Positions 33,423 to 41,802 of a stretch of 64,000 bases of DNA are shown here, in pieces. How positions within the stretch are numbered: position 1 is the first letter of the stretch; the number at the start of each line of letters is the position of its first letter. The position numbers and the translations under genes are program-made. The stretch covers positions 1 to 64,000 of the forward strand of contig JADJWS010000003.1 of assembly GCA_016716235.1 (NCBI GenBank), given 5' to 3'. A model generated the notes under the pieces. It made no database searches. It saw nothing but the letters and a program-made list of their open reading frames with translations, and had not been told where the DNA came from. The stretch comes from Candidatus Defluviilinea gracilis. GTDB lineage: Bacteria; Chloroflexota; Anaerolineae; Anaerolineales; Villigracilaceae.

Positions 33423-35414
33423 TCACGCCTCCTCTTGTGAGGAGTTCAGCCGCAACGGCTCGAAGCGCATGCCTCCGCCGTGGAAGAACTTGCCCAAAAT
33501 TTCATAGTAGTGCAAACGCATGGTCTGGATGTACACGATCAGACCTTCGAAGCCGATAATAAAGATGTTGCCGATCAGCAGGGTGATCCAGAATCCGATG
33601 GTTGGCTCTTCGCCCGCCAGCGAGAAGAACGCGAGGCTCAAACCGCCATGCGCCACCGCAAACGCGCCCACGCGGACGAACGACAGCGTATTGCTCAACA
33701 TGCTGATCACGGACTCGAACAAATCCATGAACGCCGTCACGAGGTACATCACAACTCCGCCTTCGATCAACGGACGATGTCCTTCCGCAATGTTGCGGAA
33801 CAAACCATTGAACATCACGCCGAACGCAAAAATGGGCGTGAGGATATTGAACGGTAAAGGCAATGTGCTGATCGCCGCCGCAATTTTCGGAGCAATCGGC
33901 GTGGTTCCCAAAAGTCCGTTCAGGATCGTGAGGAAGCAGAAGTAAAAAACGATCGCCACCACGCCGGTGTGTCCGAACCAGAAATGCGCCCAATCGCGCG
34001 CGCGCGCCATGTTGAACAAACTCAACAGGTAGCTAAAGAGCAGGATCACGATACCCGCATCGATGGCAAAGCCTAGAATGGTGAGGATGTTCTCAAGGGG
34101 GCTGAGCCAAAGAGGTTCAAAGTGGAAGTGAAGGTATTCTTCGATCAAATGACCCTCAAAGCCGAAGATACTCCCATACAGGGCGCCGAAAATCGAGGCG
34201 AAGAAACCGCAATACACGAGGAGCAAGCCCAAACTGGACAAGCCCTTCATGAAAATCTTTTTGTGCGAGAGAAACCCGACCAGCATCATCACCAGACCCT
34301 GTCCCAAGTCGCCGAACATCGCGCCGTACAAAATCGGGAAGGTCAACGCGACCAGAATGGTCGGGTCGAGTTCGCCGTATGACGGGCGACCATACGTGGT
34401 GACCAATTCCTGAATCGGCTTGAGCCATTTGTTGTTCAACAAAGCGACAGGCACATTGTCGTGATGACCCGAACGCTCGGTCGGAATGGCTTCAATCAAG
34501 ATTTCCTTCGAAGCCTGCTTCAGTTTCTCGGTGAGCAGGGGCATATCGGCGGCGGGAACCCAACCCACCACCACGTACGTGTGCCGCAATTGACCGAAAC
34601 GCGCGATCGCGTCCGCCATCAAACGGCTGACATGCGCGTCCCACCACAGTTTTTGTAACTCAACCTTGTGAACGCCGCCCAACTTACCCAACTGGGATTC
34701 GAACTCGAAGATCTTCTGCTTCGACTCCTCGATGGCTTTGCGAGTTTTTTCCACCACTTGCTGGGGCGTGCCGCTGAATTCCTCCGGCAGGGTGAGCGGA
34801 TTCAAAAAGGCGCTTTTTGCGGCGCGTTCGAGTTCATCGGAATTATTCTTGGAGCCGAGCAGCCACACCACCGCATCTTTCGCGTCGCGTTTCAATTCGA
34901 ACAACACATGCGGCACGCGGATGCTGTCGAGACGTTCGATCACCTTGGTATCCGCTTTCATTACGCCAAGGATGGAATGCACATGATCCGATTTGCGCAG
35001 GGAGCCGACCTCGAAATTCAAATGCGCGATCGGTTCGAGTTGCTTCAACTGCGCTTCGAGCGATTCAAGCCGTTTCTTCTCGACGCCAAGCTGGTCGCCG
35101 ACGCCTTTGACATCGCCCTCGATCCGATCCACCGCCGGGCGAACGGATTCGGCATCCACAATATCGAACTCGGTGGAGCCTTTCTGCTCCTCAGCCAGCC
35201 CCAACGTCTGCATGATGGACTGGATGCGGCGTTCGAGCGTGGAATAATTCGCGGCTTTGTCCTGCCATGTGCTGGGTCCGAGGCTTTCCAAACCCAGGTA
35301 GGCGCTATCCACCTGATGGAACACGCCCCTCCCGCTCAACACCTTCGTCACCGCCACGAGGTCTTTGGAGGGGATGATCAACTCAACTTCGGTCATTTCT
35401 CTTGGAAAAAACAT
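33423..35414 (-). CDS. atpI: V-type ATPase subunit I (a)
   Basis: 663 residues. It forms the ion half-channels beside the ring and anchors the stalks. The N-terminal cytoplasmic half (1-330) contains coiled coils (VEKTRKAIEESKQKIFEFESQ), and the C-terminal half has about eight helices starting at PTILVALTFPILYGAMFGDLGQGLVMMLVGFL. The helix SNTLSFVRVGAFAVAHGGLSLAFFSL holds the essential Arg (FVRVGAFA). Length is usual. It lies between C and K. Confidence 0.96.
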   Translation of the reverse strand: MFFPREMTEVELIIPSKDLVAVTKVLSGRGVFHQVDSAYLGLESLGPSTWQDKAANYSTLERRIQSIMQTLGLAEEQKGSTEFDIVDAESVRPAVDRIEGDVKGVGDQLGVEKKRLESLEAQLKQLEPIAHLNFEVGSLRKSDHVHSILGVMKADTKVIERLDSIRVPHVLFELKRDAKDAVVWLLGSKNNSDELERAAKSAFLNPLTLPEEFSGTPQQVVEKTRKAIEESKQKIFEFESQLGKLGGVHKVELQKLWWDAHVSRLMADAIARFGQLRHTYVVVGWVPAADMPLLTEKLKQASKEILIEAIPTERSGHHDNVPVALLNNKWLKPIQELVTTYGRPSYGELDPTILVALTFPILYGAMFGDLGQGLVMMLVGFLSHKKIFMKGLSSLGLLLVYCGFFASIFGALYGSIFGFEGHLIEEYLHFHFEPLWLSPLENILTILGFAIDAGIVILLFSYLLSLFNMARARDWAHFWFGHTGVVAIVFYFCFLTILNGLLGTTPIAPKIAAAISTLPLPFNILTPIFAFGVMFNGLFRNIAEGHRPLIEGGVVMYLVTAFMDLFESVISMLSNTLSFVRVGAFAVAHGGLSLAFFSLAGEEPTIGFWITLLIGNIFIIGFEGLIVYIQTMRLHYYEILGKFFHGGGMRFEPLRLNSSQEEA

Positions 35415-35444
35415 GTCATCTCCATGTGCAAAATTTCAAACGCA

Positions 35445-36530
35445 TCAATTCAACAGGCTGGTCTTCAATAACACGGAACGGAAATCATCATCTTGCACTT
35501 CGGAGGATTTCGCTTCGATCAGCACAACCAAATCCTGGATCTCAAGGTCGCTTAGGATGAGGAACGCAAGCGGAAGCCCGATGTGGAAGGGATTGCCGAT
35601 GAACGCGGCGGTGCACTGTCGAATCACCTGACGCTTGAGCAAAACCTCCAGTTTGGGCAAACCAGTTTGAGGGTTCTCCAGAAGCGTGTTCACCTCCGCG
35701 ATCGCGGGAAAGGCGCGCGAAACGATCGCGGCAATATCCCCGCCCGCCGCAATCGCGCGCACGTCTTCATCGCGCACGCGGAAACCGAACGGCAGTGTAT
35801 AGTTGATGATCTCTTCCTCTGAAAGCTTGTGATACACGCGATACCGAATCGCCCACATCAAATTATTCATATCAAGCAAGGCGCCGATGATCTTGGTCGC
35901 CGATTCGCGGTCTTGCCCGCTGAGTTTCTTCGCCTCCGCCCACAAGCGCCGCCAGTAATCCAGGTCGAGCGCCACCTCGAGCGGAAACAGATTCTGCTCG
36001 GCAGAGAAACGCTTCATGGCGAAGGACATCGTCGATTCATACGGCGTGCCTTTCAGCAATTCCACCGCGGCGGGAACATTCCCCGCCTCCACCATGGCTT
36101 GCGCGGGCAGGCTGGAAAATGAGCCGAACGGGAATAACACTTCGTGCACGCGATCCCACGGCGCAATATCGGGATTCCACGCCGACACCGTTTGGATGCT
36201 CCGCAAGACCGCCTTCAAATTACCCAACTCGAAATAGCGAAACAATTGCTTGATCAGAGAACGAGTCTGCTCGGGCGACATCTGCGCGACGCTGGAGTAT
36301 GAATCAGCCAGCCGCCGCCTCAATTGCTGGATGGCACGGCGCGGCGTCAACTCGTTATCTTTCAACGTGGCGAGGTAAGGTCCATATTGGGTATTTTTCA
36401 GCGCGCTGATTAAAGAGGGAAAATCGGGGGAATCGCTTAAACGAGAAATATCCTGCGGGGTCAGCAAATTGGAATACATCGCCCGCACTTTCGTGCTAAT
36501 TGCCGCGTAGCCGGTAACGCCGCTCGCCAT
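35445..36530 (-). CDS. atpC: V-type ATPase subunit C (d)
   Basis: 361 residues. Links the central rotor to the proteolipid ring. Family wording: YAAISTKVRAMYSNLLTPQDISRLSDSPDFPSLISALKNTQYGPYL, LFRYFELGNLKAVLRSI, EVALDLDYWRRLWAEAKKL, DMNNLMWAIRYRVYHKLSEEEIINYTLPFGFRV and the C-terminal GNPFHIGLPLAFLILSDLEIQDLVVLIEAKSS. It starts two bases after subunit G/H. Here C precedes I, unlike the Thermus order where it follows E. Confidence 0.93.
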   Translation of the reverse strand: MASGVTGYAAISTKVRAMYSNLLTPQDISRLSDSPDFPSLISALKNTQYGPYLATLKDNELTPRRAIQQLRRRLADSYSSVAQMSPEQTRSLIKQLFRYFELGNLKAVLRSIQTVSAWNPDIAPWDRVHEVLFPFGSFSSLPAQAMVEAGNVPAAVELLKGTPYESTMSFAMKRFSAEQNLFPLEVALDLDYWRRLWAEAKKLSGQDRESATKIIGALLDMNNLMWAIRYRVYHKLSEEEIINYTLPFGFRVRDEDVRAIAAGGDIAAIVSRAFPAIAEVNTLLENPQTGLPKLEVLLKRQVIRQCTAAFIGNPFHIGLPLAFLILSDLEIQDLVVLIEAKSSEVQDDDFRSVLLKTSLLN

Positions 36531-36532
36531 GA

Positions 36533-36844
36533 TTACGCCTTACCGAGCACGCGGTCCAACACGTAGGCAACGGCTTTATCGAAATTCTTTTTCGACTGCG
36601 CTTCGAACTCGCTATTCTTGGCGTCCACAGAAGCAAGCACATCCTTCGACTTATCTTCCGATTGCGCTTCCGCCACAATGCGGCGAGCCTCGTCTTGCGC
36701 TTCGGCGCGGGCGCGGGCAAGCAAGGCTTGCGCTTCCTGCTCGGCGCGCACTGGGATTTCCTGCGCGTCGCGCTTCGCTTTTTCCTGCAACTCCGCGGCT
36801 TGTTTTTCGATCTCCAGCACTTGTCGGATATTCTTTTCGTTCAT
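36533..36844 (-). CDS. atpH: V-type ATPase peripheral stalk subunit G/H
   Basis: 103 residues, almost entirely a charged coiled coil (EKNIRQVLEIEKQAAELQEKAKRDAQEIPVRAEQEAQALLARARAEAQDEARRIVAEAQ) ending in AVAYVLDRVLGKA. That composition, size and first position in the operon match subunit G/H, the partner of E in the outer stalk. The operon promoter should lie in 36850-37000; I see no clear consensus. Confidence 0.9.
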   Translation of the reverse strand: MNEKNIRQVLEIEKQAAELQEKAKRDAQEIPVRAEQEAQALLARARAEAQDEARRIVAEAQSEDKSKDVLASVDAKNSEFEAQSKKNFDKAVAYVLDRVLGKA

Positions 36845-37238
36845 CGGTTTTCACCTCGCTAAGATACTTGCATCGGTTCGCAATTGTAAAGGATAAAACC
36901 TTCATCATCAAGGCTTGCGCAACAACTTGACAATTCAGGTTCTGATTGTGCTATTATGCACAATTATAACGGGACGTTCTACGAATTGTCAATCGATTCG
37001 ACCGCTCGCTTCTCTCCCAATTTCAGCCTGCCCCCCACCCTGCGGAGCGCTCCGCAGGGTGGGGGTTCGTAAAAATATAAATTCCCTGTTGGGGATGCAG
37101 TTCGATTTGCTTGGCAAATCGTGCATCCCGTTCGCAGTGCAACTGCGAACGAACCTACGGGAAGTTATCAACGGATGTTACGCGCCGTCCCGCAGGTTTC
37201 TAGATGGCGAAAACGCGAAGTGAACTTTGCGGCACGAT
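36845..37238. repeat. Palindrome cluster between the nuo and V-ATPase operons
   Basis: No gene. It holds a 34-base palindrome (CCCCCACCCTGCGGA, GCGC, and its complement; 37032-37065), an imperfect inverted repeat GGGATGCA with CGATTTGC / GCAAATCG with TGCATCCC (37092-37130), CGTTCGCAGT/ACTGCGAACG (37131-37152) and one arm of the CGTCCCGCAGGTTT element (37186-37199). The large palindrome is well placed to end the nuo transcript. The stretch 36850-37020 should hold the V-ATPase promoter. Confidence 0.75.
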
Positions 37239-38693
37239 TCAAAACAAATTCAACGCGCCCGCATCGGACCAGCCGAACCATGGCGCGAAGATCGTCCCGA
37301 TGAGGATGACGCCGAGGGTCAACGCCACAAGCGCGATGGCGTATGGGCGCGAAAGCGGGATTGGATGATTCTCTTCATCTTGATTCGGCATTCGGTAGAG
37401 GTACACGAACTTGAGCGCGTTCAAATAATAGTACGCGCCGATGACCGATGTGATCACGCCGATGACGACAAGCCAGACGTAACCGGCTTGAATGCCCGCC
37501 GCAAAGACAACCACCTTCGCAACAAACCCGCCGAACGGAGGCATGCCTGTAAGCGAGAGGAAGGCGGTCAGCATCATGAGTCCCAGCCACGGCGAGCGAC
37601 GACTCATACCGGCATAGTCTTGAATATTTTCCAAACCGGTCACTTTGCTGAATGCCATTGCAATGCCGAAGGCGAGCAGGTTCGTGAGGATATACGCCGC
37701 CAGATAAAACACCACGCTCGCCGCGCCCAACTGCGTGAGCGCGACCACGCCGATCAATGTATAACCTGTGTGCGCAATGGAGGAATACGCCAGCAGGCGC
37801 TTGATGTTGGTTTGCGGCAGCGCAAGCAGGTTGCCAACGATCATGGAAATGGCGGCGACGATCGCCAGAGTTGTTGTCCATGATGTTGAGAGGCTGGGCT
37901 CAGGGAAAGCGATGAAGAACAGGCGCAACAAAACCGCATAGCCAGCGGCTTTCGAGGCGGTGGATAAAAATCCAGCGACCGGGGTGGGCGAGCCTTCGTA
38001 CACATCCGGCGCCCAAAATTGGAAAGGGACGAATGCGACCTTGAAGCCGATGCCGACAAGGATCAATGCCAGGATGCCGAACGCCGCAAGCGGAGCGATC
38101 GCGCCAACGCGGAACATTTCCGCCAATCGGTAGATGTCTGTTGTGCCGGAGAAGCCGAAGACGAGGCTGAACCCGTAGAGCATGATGGTGGTTGTGAGAA
38201 TGCCGAAGAGCAGGTATTTGAACCCGGCTTCGGTGGATTTGTCGTCTCCCAACATGAATCCAGCCAGCACGTAGAGAGGAATGGAGGCGGTCTCGATCGC
38301 GAGGAAAAGCATGACGAGGTCCGACGAGACCGCCATCAAGTTCATCCCGATGAGCGAAGCGAGGAGCAGGAGATACGCCTCGCCGCGTTTGCCGAGGCGT
38401 TCGTGATCCATCATCAAGAGCGCGGTTGCCGCGCCGGCAAACATGAAGAGCATCTTGAAGAAGAAGCCGAGCCAGTCAAAGCGGATCATGCCGCCCAGCG
38501 CGGAGGTCGGCTCGCCAGGTTGACCGGCAAGGAAACTGACGAGCATCGCGGCGAACAATCCGCCGGCGGTGAGCCAGCCCACGTTGCGGCGCTTCTCTTC
38601 CTTCCAAAACGGCTCGACGATGAGGACAAGCATCCCCAAAAGGAGGATCAAAATTTCAGGGAGGATGGATGCGAACATGGTTGACGAAAACAT
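37239..38693 (-). CDS. nuoN: NADH-quinone oxidoreductase subunit N
   Basis: 484 residues, about 14 helices. One of the antiporter-like membrane-arm subunits of complex I. Visible: LTAGGLFAAMLVSFL, the acidic helix LVMLFLAIETASIPLYVLAGF, VGIGFKVAFVPFQFWAPDVYEGSPTPVAGFLSTASKAAGYAVLLRL, RLLAYSSIAHTGYTLIG and MPPFGGFVAKVVVFAAGI, with the conserved Lys of the proton path. Its ATG shares a base with the stop of the upstream nuoM. Last gene of the operon, followed by a large palindrome. Confidence 0.96.
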   Translation of the reverse strand: MFSSTMFASILPEILILLLGMLVLIVEPFWKEEKRRNVGWLTAGGLFAAMLVSFLAGQPGEPTSALGGMIRFDWLGFFFKMLFMFAGAATALLMMDHERLGKRGEAYLLLLASLIGMNLMAVSSDLVMLFLAIETASIPLYVLAGFMLGDDKSTEAGFKYLLFGILTTTIMLYGFSLVFGFSGTTDIYRLAEMFRVGAIAPLAAFGILALILVGIGFKVAFVPFQFWAPDVYEGSPTPVAGFLSTASKAAGYAVLLRLFFIAFPEPSLSTSWTTTLAIVAAISMIVGNLLALPQTNIKRLLAYSSIAHTGYTLIGVVALTQLGAASVVFYLAAYILTNLLAFGIAMAFSKVTGLENIQDYAGMSRRSPWLGLMMLTAFLSLTGMPPFGGFVAKVVVFAAGIQAGYVWLVVIGVITSVIGAYYYLNALKFVYLYRMPNQDEENHPIPLSRPYAIALVALTLGVILIGTIFAPWFGWSDAGALNLF

Positions 38694-40204
38694 TACGAAC
38701 CTCCCAGCAGGCGCAGGACATAATCAACGCCGGTCTGCACCATTGGAGCCATGAATTTTGGATAGACGCCGATCACGATCATGAAAATACACAACGTTGC
38801 AATGGCAACTTTGTCTAACACGGTAATGTCTGCGATGTGACCTTCGAGTTTCTCCGGCATAGTCCCGAAGAAGACTTGACGGATATTGCGCATGATGTAG
38901 GCGGCAGTGATGACGATGGAGATACTGCAAACCACAGCCACAAGCCAATGCACCTGCCAGACGCCCATGAATATCGGGAATTCGGCAATGAAACCTGAGA
39001 ACAGCGGCATACCCATCGAAACCAAACCGCCAATGATGAACCCGACTGTGGCGAACGGCATCGCTTTGCTCATGCCTCCCAACTCGGGAATTTGGCGCGT
39101 GTGCGCCCGGTCGTAGATCATGCCGACGACGGCGAAGAAGAGCGCGGTCATCGCCCCGTGCGAAAACATTTGCAAACCCGAACCAAGCAGACCGTCGGCG
39201 TTGAGCGTGGAGAATCCGAGCATCACGAGTCCCATGTGCGAAACGGATGAAAAGCCGACCATGTATTTGAAGTCCATTTGCACGAAGGCGATGTATGCCC
39301 CGTAGACGACCGCGATGGCGGCAAACGCCATGATGAGCCATTGCCAGTATTGCGCGCCTTCGGGCAGTAACATGATGCCCACGCGCAACGCGGCGAAGGC
39401 GCCGAGTTTCATCAACACGCCGGCATGGAACATCGAAACGGCGGTCGGCGCGGCAACGTGCCCGTCCGGCGACCAGTTGTGGAAGGGCCAAATGCCGCCC
39501 AACACTGCGAAGCCGAGAAACACCGGGAGGAACCAAACGATCTGGAACGAGGAGGAGAAGCCCGCGCTTTCCATTGTTATCATGTTGAAGGTCAACACGC
39601 CGGTATTTTGATATTGCGCCATGTACATTGCCAGCGCGCCGACCAGGGATACAACCGAGCCGATCAACAAATATAACGTTAACTTCATCGCGGCATATTC
39701 GCGCGTGACGTTCCAGCCCCAGATGACGATGAGCAGGTACATCGGGAAGACGGCGATCTCATAGAAGAAGATCAGCATGAAGAGGTCGAGCGAGACGAAC
39801 ACGCCGAGCACGCCCCACGCCAGGATGAACAGGAAGGCGAAGAATTCGCGCGGGCGGTCTTGAATGCCAGCCATCACATGCGGGTGATCGTCGCCCCATG
39901 AGATCAGCACGCCGGTGAACATGACCACGCCGGTCAGCAGGACCAGCGGCGCGCTGATTCCGTCCACGCCGAAGTGCAGGCTGATGCCCAGGGCGGGAAG
40001 CCAGTCATAGTTTTCGATGAATTGATACCCTGCGGTTGTTTGGTCGTAGTTGAAGTAGACCCACAAGGACAGAACAAGCGCGAACGCCGCCGAAGCCAAC
40101 GCAACCGCGCGCGTTTCATTCTTGCGGTTGGCGGGAATCAACAGGATGATCAGCGCCGCAACAAGAGGGGTGAAGGTGATGATACTTAGGACGGGGAAGG
40201 TCAT
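38693..40204 (-). CDS. nuoM: NADH-quinone oxidoreductase subunit M, second copy
   Basis: 503 residues from ATG 40204. The longer frame to 40336 has no membrane-protein character in its first 44 codons and covers an A/G repeat. NuoM is an antiporter-like proton pump module. Visible: SLHFGVDGISAPLVLLTGVVMFTGVLIS, MLIFFYEIAVFPMYLLI (conserved Glu), GIWPFHNWSPDGHVAAPTAVSMFHAGVLMKLGAFAALRVG (Lys), FKYMVGFSSVSHMGLVMLG and MGMPLFSGFIAEFPIFMG. It is diverged from the first copy just upstream. Two NuoM in one operon implies a longer membrane arm. Confidence 0.93.
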   Translation of the reverse strand: MTFPVLSIITFTPLVAALIILLIPANRKNETRAVALASAAFALVLSLWVYFNYDQTTAGYQFIENYDWLPALGISLHFGVDGISAPLVLLTGVVMFTGVLISWGDDHPHVMAGIQDRPREFFAFLFILAWGVLGVFVSLDLFMLIFFYEIAVFPMYLLIVIWGWNVTREYAAMKLTLYLLIGSVVSLVGALAMYMAQYQNTGVLTFNMITMESAGFSSSFQIVWFLPVFLGFAVLGGIWPFHNWSPDGHVAAPTAVSMFHAGVLMKLGAFAALRVGIMLLPEGAQYWQWLIMAFAAIAVVYGAYIAFVQMDFKYMVGFSSVSHMGLVMLGFSTLNADGLLGSGLQMFSHGAMTALFFAVVGMIYDRAHTRQIPELGGMSKAMPFATVGFIIGGLVSMGMPLFSGFIAEFPIFMGVWQVHWLVAVVCSISIVITAAYIMRNIRQVFFGTMPEKLEGHIADITVLDKVAIATLCIFMIVIGVYPKFMAPMVQTGVDYVLRLLGGS

Positions 40205-40220
40205 ATAGCCTCTGATAAGC

Positions 40221-40260
40221 AGAGAGTAGAGAGTAGAGAGTAGAGAAATAGAGAATTGGA
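40221..40260. repeat. AGAGAGTAGAG tandem tract between nuoM genes
   Basis: Four imperfect units of GAGAGTA separate the two nuoM genes. It is related to the tracts at 43964-44053 and 1329-1530. Confidence 0.7.
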
Positions 40261-40269
40261 ATTGCCTCT

Positions 40270-41793
40270 TTAGAAAAGCATCATAACCGCTTTGTTGATC
40301 ACGTCTAGGATCCACGCGGGGTAGACGCCGATCCATAACATCAAAAGCATGAGCGGAGCCATGACCAAAATCTCGCGCGTGTTGATCTCGGTTAGTTTAT
40401 GCTCGCCATGCGACCAATGTTCGTTCAAGGGTCCGTGCAAAACTTTTTTGAGCGCTTTCAGAATGTACGCGCCCGTGAAAAACAATCCCAGCATCGAGAC
40501 GACCGTGTACGCTGTGAGGATGTGCCACGATCCGCGCACGACGAGAAATTCGGAAATGAAGCCGTTGAGTCCGGGCAAACCGAGCGACGCCATGCTGGTG
40601 AAGACCAAGATGCCGCCGTAGACCGGGACGAGCGCGAACAATCCGCCGTACTCTTCGAGGTTGCGCGTGTGAGTCCGTTCGTAGATGACGCCGACGAGGA
40701 AGAACATGCCGGCGGCGGACAATCCATGATTGAACATTTGCAAGATGGCGCCGTTCAACGCGATCGTCGCGTCGGGCGTTCCGGACGCGAGGCCTGCCGC
40801 GGCAATTCCGAGCACCACAAACCCCATGTGATTCACGGACGAGTACGCGACCAGCCGCTTGAAGTCAGTTTGGGCGAAGGACGCCAAGGCGCCGAAGACG
40901 ATCGCGGCGGTGGCAAGGAAAGCCAGCGCCCCGGCGAAATATCGCGCTTCGACGGGATAGAGCGGGAGGATGAGTCGCAAGAATCCATACGCGCCGAGCT
41001 TGAGCAGGACTCCGGCGAGGATCATCGAACCTGCCGTCGGGGCTTCGGTGTGCGCGTCGGGGAGCCAGGTGTGGAAGGGCCAGATCGGGACCTTGATGGC
41101 GAAGGCAATCGCAAACGCCCAGAAGGCGATAGCCTTTACTTGCGACACGCTCATGCCGAGCAGGGTCGAATCAGGTTGAAGGGAGGTCCAACGCTGGGTG
41201 AGGGCGAGCAGGTCGTACGTCCCGAACAGAACGCCGAGGAGTTGAATCGCGAGCAGGAGTCCGAGCGATCCGCCCATGGTGTAGATCAGGAATTTCATCG
41301 AGGCGTAGTTGCGGTTCGCGCTCCCCCACTGGTTGATGAGGAAGTACATGGGGATGAGTCCCACTTCCCAGAAGACGAAGAAGACGAGCAAATCCAGCGA
41401 CATGAAGACGCCCAACATGCCGGTCTCTAAAAAGAGGAAGAGCATCATGTAGGCTTTCACTTTTTCAGTGATGTTGAACGAGGCGAGGATGGCGAGCGGC
41501 GTGAGAAGCGTGGTGAGCAAGACCATCGTGAGCGAGAGACCATCCACGCCGAGGTGGAGGGTGGAGCCGAGCGCTTCGTACCATTCGTATTGTTCCTGAA
41601 ATTGGAAGCCCGGCGCGGAGGCTTTGAATTGGAACCAAATTGAGACTGACAACAGAAACGGGATCAGACTGGCGACCAACGCAAACCAGCGGAATAATTT
41701 ATTTTCGCCGCTCGGTAGGAACAGCATGAACACCGCCGCCAGCGCGGGCAGGAAGAGGATAAGCGAGAGAAAGTGGGTTGAGATGAAATCCAT
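40270..41793 (-). CDS. nuoM: NADH-quinone oxidoreductase subunit M, first copy
   Basis: 507 residues. Same family: GSTLHLGVDGLSLTMVLLTTLLTPLAILAS, LVFFVFWEVGLIPMYFLINQWG (Glu), FAIKVPIWPFHTWLPDAHTEAPTAGSMILAGVLLKLGAYGFLRL (Lys), FKRLVAYSSVNHMGFVVLG and LGLPGLNGFISEFLVVRG. This copy is closer to standard NuoM, with HTWLPDAHTEAPT intact. It lies 9 bases after nuoL and 65 bases before the second copy. Confidence 0.94.
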   Translation of the reverse strand: MDFISTHFLSLILFLPALAAVFMLFLPSGENKLFRWFALVASLIPFLLSVSIWFQFKASAPGFQFQEQYEWYEALGSTLHLGVDGLSLTMVLLTTLLTPLAILASFNITEKVKAYMMLFLFLETGMLGVFMSLDLLVFFVFWEVGLIPMYFLINQWGSANRNYASMKFLIYTMGGSLGLLLAIQLLGVLFGTYDLLALTQRWTSLQPDSTLLGMSVSQVKAIAFWAFAIAFAIKVPIWPFHTWLPDAHTEAPTAGSMILAGVLLKLGAYGFLRLILPLYPVEARYFAGALAFLATAAIVFGALASFAQTDFKRLVAYSSVNHMGFVVLGIAAAGLASGTPDATIALNGAILQMFNHGLSAAGMFFLVGVIYERTHTRNLEEYGGLFALVPVYGGILVFTSMASLGLPGLNGFISEFLVVRGSWHILTAYTVVSMLGLFFTGAYILKALKKVLHGPLNEHWSHGEHKLTEINTREILVMAPLMLLMLWIGVYPAWILDVINKAVMMLF

Positions 41794-41802
41794 GTTTCGT
41801 TC

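Noticed and set aside
40205..40336. N-terminal extension of the second NuoM
   Set aside because: It would translate the A/G repeat and the end of the upstream nuoM; ATG 40204 gives a normal NuoM start.
40399..41430. Long plus-strand frames opposite the nuo and V-ATPase operons
   Set aside because: They are antisense shadows caused by GC-rich third positions; none has family features and all lie on coding genes.
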